NCBI GenBank assembly: GCA_020722945.1 | Contig: DYJV01000055.1 | Coordinates: 1 to 8,506 of the forward strand | Direction of reading: 5' to 3' | From: Candidatus Methylomirabilis sp. | GTDB taxonomy: Bacteria; DYJV01 | DNA length: 8,506 nt | Shown here: in pieces, positions 7,822 to 8,506 of the stretch | Numbering within the stretch: position 1 is the stretch's first letter | Layout: each line of letters opens with the position of its first letter | The notes under the pieces: generated by a model | Databases searched by the model: none | Seen by the model: only the letters and a program-made list of their open reading frames with translations | What the model was told of the DNA's origin: nothing | Program-made: the position numbers and the translations under genes

Positions 7822-7862
7822 TTTTAAAGGGGAAAAGCTGTATCTTCCCCCCCCCTTTAAAA
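7822..7862 (-). terminator. Hairpin with a nine-C/G homopolymer after the DUF5320 gene
   Basis: TTTTAAAGGGG (7822-7832) and CCCCTTTAAAA (7852-7862) are exact reverse complements with a 19-base loop. Nine consecutive C (7847-7855 on the plus strand) allow other registers, for example GGGGAA with TTCCCC (7845-7850). The hairpin begins 15 bases after the DUF5320 stop on the minus strand. No clean T-run follows (AATTTGTTT), so it may be a weak terminator, an mRNA-processing or stabilising structure. Confidence 0.45.
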
Positions 7863-7877
7863 GATCTCTGAGAATAT

Positions 7878-8126
7878 CTACTTATCACCACTTTTAGCTC
7901 TCTCAAGCCTTGCAATCTCCTGCTCAATCATCTCTTTTTCCTGTTTTAAGTAATCTAATTCATCAGACTGGTTAAAATATCTTCTACCAAAACCTCTCAT
8001 ACCGGCACCTCTCCTAGCTCCCATACCAAATCCTCTTACAGCTCCTCTGCCTCTACCGCACATACCAAATCCACCACCTGTCATAGCTCCTTGTCCCATT
8101 GGTCCTGTTCCATCAAATCTTGGCAT
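7878..8126 (-). CDS. DUF5320-type Gly/Arg/Met-rich protein with C-terminal coiled coil
   Basis: This small basic protein of 82 residues begins MPRFDGTGPMGQGAMTGGGF, the signature of the DUF5320 family found beside ORP/NifX and MinD-like genes in anaerobes. Residues 1-50 are low-complexity Gly/Arg/Met with GMCGRGRG (one Cys) and RGFGRRYF. Residues from about 53 on (SDELDYLKQEKEMIEQEIARL) are a charged heptad-like helix, probably a coiled coil. I chose ATG 8126 over the upstream in-frame ATG 8144 because GGGGGTGA lies just before 8126 and the family starts with MPR. The gene follows the DUF134 stop by 21 bases, so the two are probably co-transcribed. The function is unknown; the composition suggests binding to nucleic acid or a protein partner. 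A 55-base stretch of it (7967-8021) recurs at the window end. Confidence 0.85.
   Translation of the reverse strand: MPRFDGTGPMGQGAMTGGGFGMCGRGRGAVRGFGMGARRGAGMRGFGRRYFNQSDELDYLKQEKEMIEQEIARLERAKSGDK
7967..8021. repeat. First copy of a 55-base exact direct repeat
   Basis: This stretch inside the DUF5320 gene is identical, base for base and in the same orientation, to 8452-8506 at the right edge of the window. It reads as normal DUF5320 coding sequence here, so this is the original copy. Confidence 0.95.
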
Positions 8127-8147
8127 AAAATCACCCCCTTTCATCTT

Positions 8148-8450
8148 TTATATCTTATTAAATCTATGCATACAACATCTACCATGCCCAAAATGTTGTG
8201 CCATATTTTTTATTTTCAGACTCCCACACTCTGGGCATTTGGTAATTTCACTTAAATTTATAGATATTTCAACTATATGTCCACATTCATCACACCTGAA
8301 AAGATTTTTCCTGAAATGAATATTCCCACCTTCAATAATAAGCTCTTTACAGTTGATTATAGCATCTGCTATCTTCTTCCTTGCCTGCTCAATCAACCTT
8401 GTAAATGTAGGTCTCGAGATCCCCATATGTTTTGAAGCCTCTTCCTGATC
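8148..8450 (-). CDS. DUF134 (UPF0251) DNA-binding-type protein, N-terminus missing
   Basis: The reading frame [20 protein letters not shown] is the helix-turn-helix region of the DUF134 family, predicted DNA-binding proteins often encoded beside NifX/ORP and MinD-like genes. It continues with [11 protein letters not shown] and the family's LIIEGGN. A C-terminal zinc-ribbon-like part follows, with CDECGH and CPECGS, and the tail GHGRCCMHR. About 45 N-terminal residues expected from the family are absent. In frame, the sequence upstream of 8450 runs into a TAA at 8457-8459, which lies in the repeated DUF5320 segment. The ATG at 8426 is internal to the helix-turn-helix and is not the true start. 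The likely role, regulating the genes downstream on the same strand, is inferred from context. The truncation comes either from a faulty junction or from a real rearrangement. Confidence 0.8.
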   Translation of the reverse strand, partial: DQEEASKHMGISRPTFTRLIEQARKKIADAIINCKELIIEGGNIHFRKNLFRCDECGHIVEISINLSEITKCPECGSLKIKNMAQHFGHGRCCMHRFNKI

Positions 8451-8451
8451 A

Positions 8452-8506
8452 ACTGGTTAAAATATCTTCTACCAAAACCTCTCATACCGGCACCTCTCCT
8501 AGCTCC
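8452..8506. repeat. Second copy of the 55-base exact direct repeat, at the window edge
   Basis: These bases are identical to 7967-8021. They sit where the 5' part of the DUF134 gene should be, and on the minus strand they join DUF5320 codons out of frame to DUF134. The junction lies at short shared bases (ATCAACTGG here, ATCAGACTGG at the first copy). Confidence 0.95.

Noticed and set aside
7709-7927. 72-codon minus-strand frame across the hairpin and the end of DUF5320
   Set aside because: It runs through the C9 tract and non-coding DNA, overlaps the DUF5320 gene in another frame, and its translation looks random.
8127-8144. Upstream ATG (8144) as the start of the DUF5320 protein
   Set aside because: The six extra codons contain the GGGGGTGA ribosome-binding site of the ATG at 8126, and the family begins MPR.

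Overview
The window is AT-rich bacterial chromosome, most plausibly from an anaerobic or microaerophilic diderm. The evidence is a lipoprotein N-acyltransferase (lnt, which implies an outer-membrane lipoprotein pathway), several 4Fe-4S proteins, and an anaerobe-type cluster of MinD-like and NifX/ORP-like proteins. The low GC, the archaeal-like adenosylhomocysteinase and the repeat style would fit the Deferribacterota. That is an impression from the sequence, not a demonstrated placement.

Layout. Bases 1-236 hold the C-terminal end of a PD-(D/E)XK nuclease-domain protein. Bases 237-575 are non-coding: a tandem heptamer, a degraded repeat-like stretch and a good sigma70-type promoter for the next gene. 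Bases 576-1901 (+) encode adenosylhomocysteinase. Bases 1902-2154 are non-coding and contain a REP-like hairpin. Bases 2155-2805 (+) encode endonuclease III, whose 3' end overlaps tail-to-tail with lnt (minus strand, 2749-4266). The rest of the window is on the minus strand. In order of transcription it holds a truncated DUF134 regulator-like gene, a DUF5320-type Gly/Arg-rich coiled-coil protein, two ferredoxin-containing MinD-like ATPases, a small NifX/ORP-like protein, an Mrp ATPase fused to a C-terminal NifX/ORP domain, and lnt.

How the genes work together. The minus-strand cluster resembles the orange-protein (ORP) cluster of Desulfovibrio, which also groups two Fe-S MinD-like ATPases, ORP/NifX-type small proteins and an Mrp-ORP fusion. 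Such proteins are linked to iron-sulfur or Mo-Cu cluster handling. The close spacing of the four ATPase/ORP genes (an ATGA overlap, a 1-nt gap, a 67-nt gap) suggests co-expression. Three sequence features may shape that expression. A C9-tract hairpin separates DUF5320 from the ATPases. A perfect Shine-Dalgarno site inside the mrp-ORP fusion gene could release the ORP domain as a separate protein. A 31-bp palindrome with a T-run directly follows the fusion gene's stop codon and lies inside the first codons of lnt.

The right edge is odd. The last 55 bases exactly repeat 7967-8021 inside the DUF5320 gene and replace the expected N-terminal part of DUF134. This is either an assembly or amplification artefact or the junction of a small tandem duplication, so the DUF134 gene must be read as incomplete.
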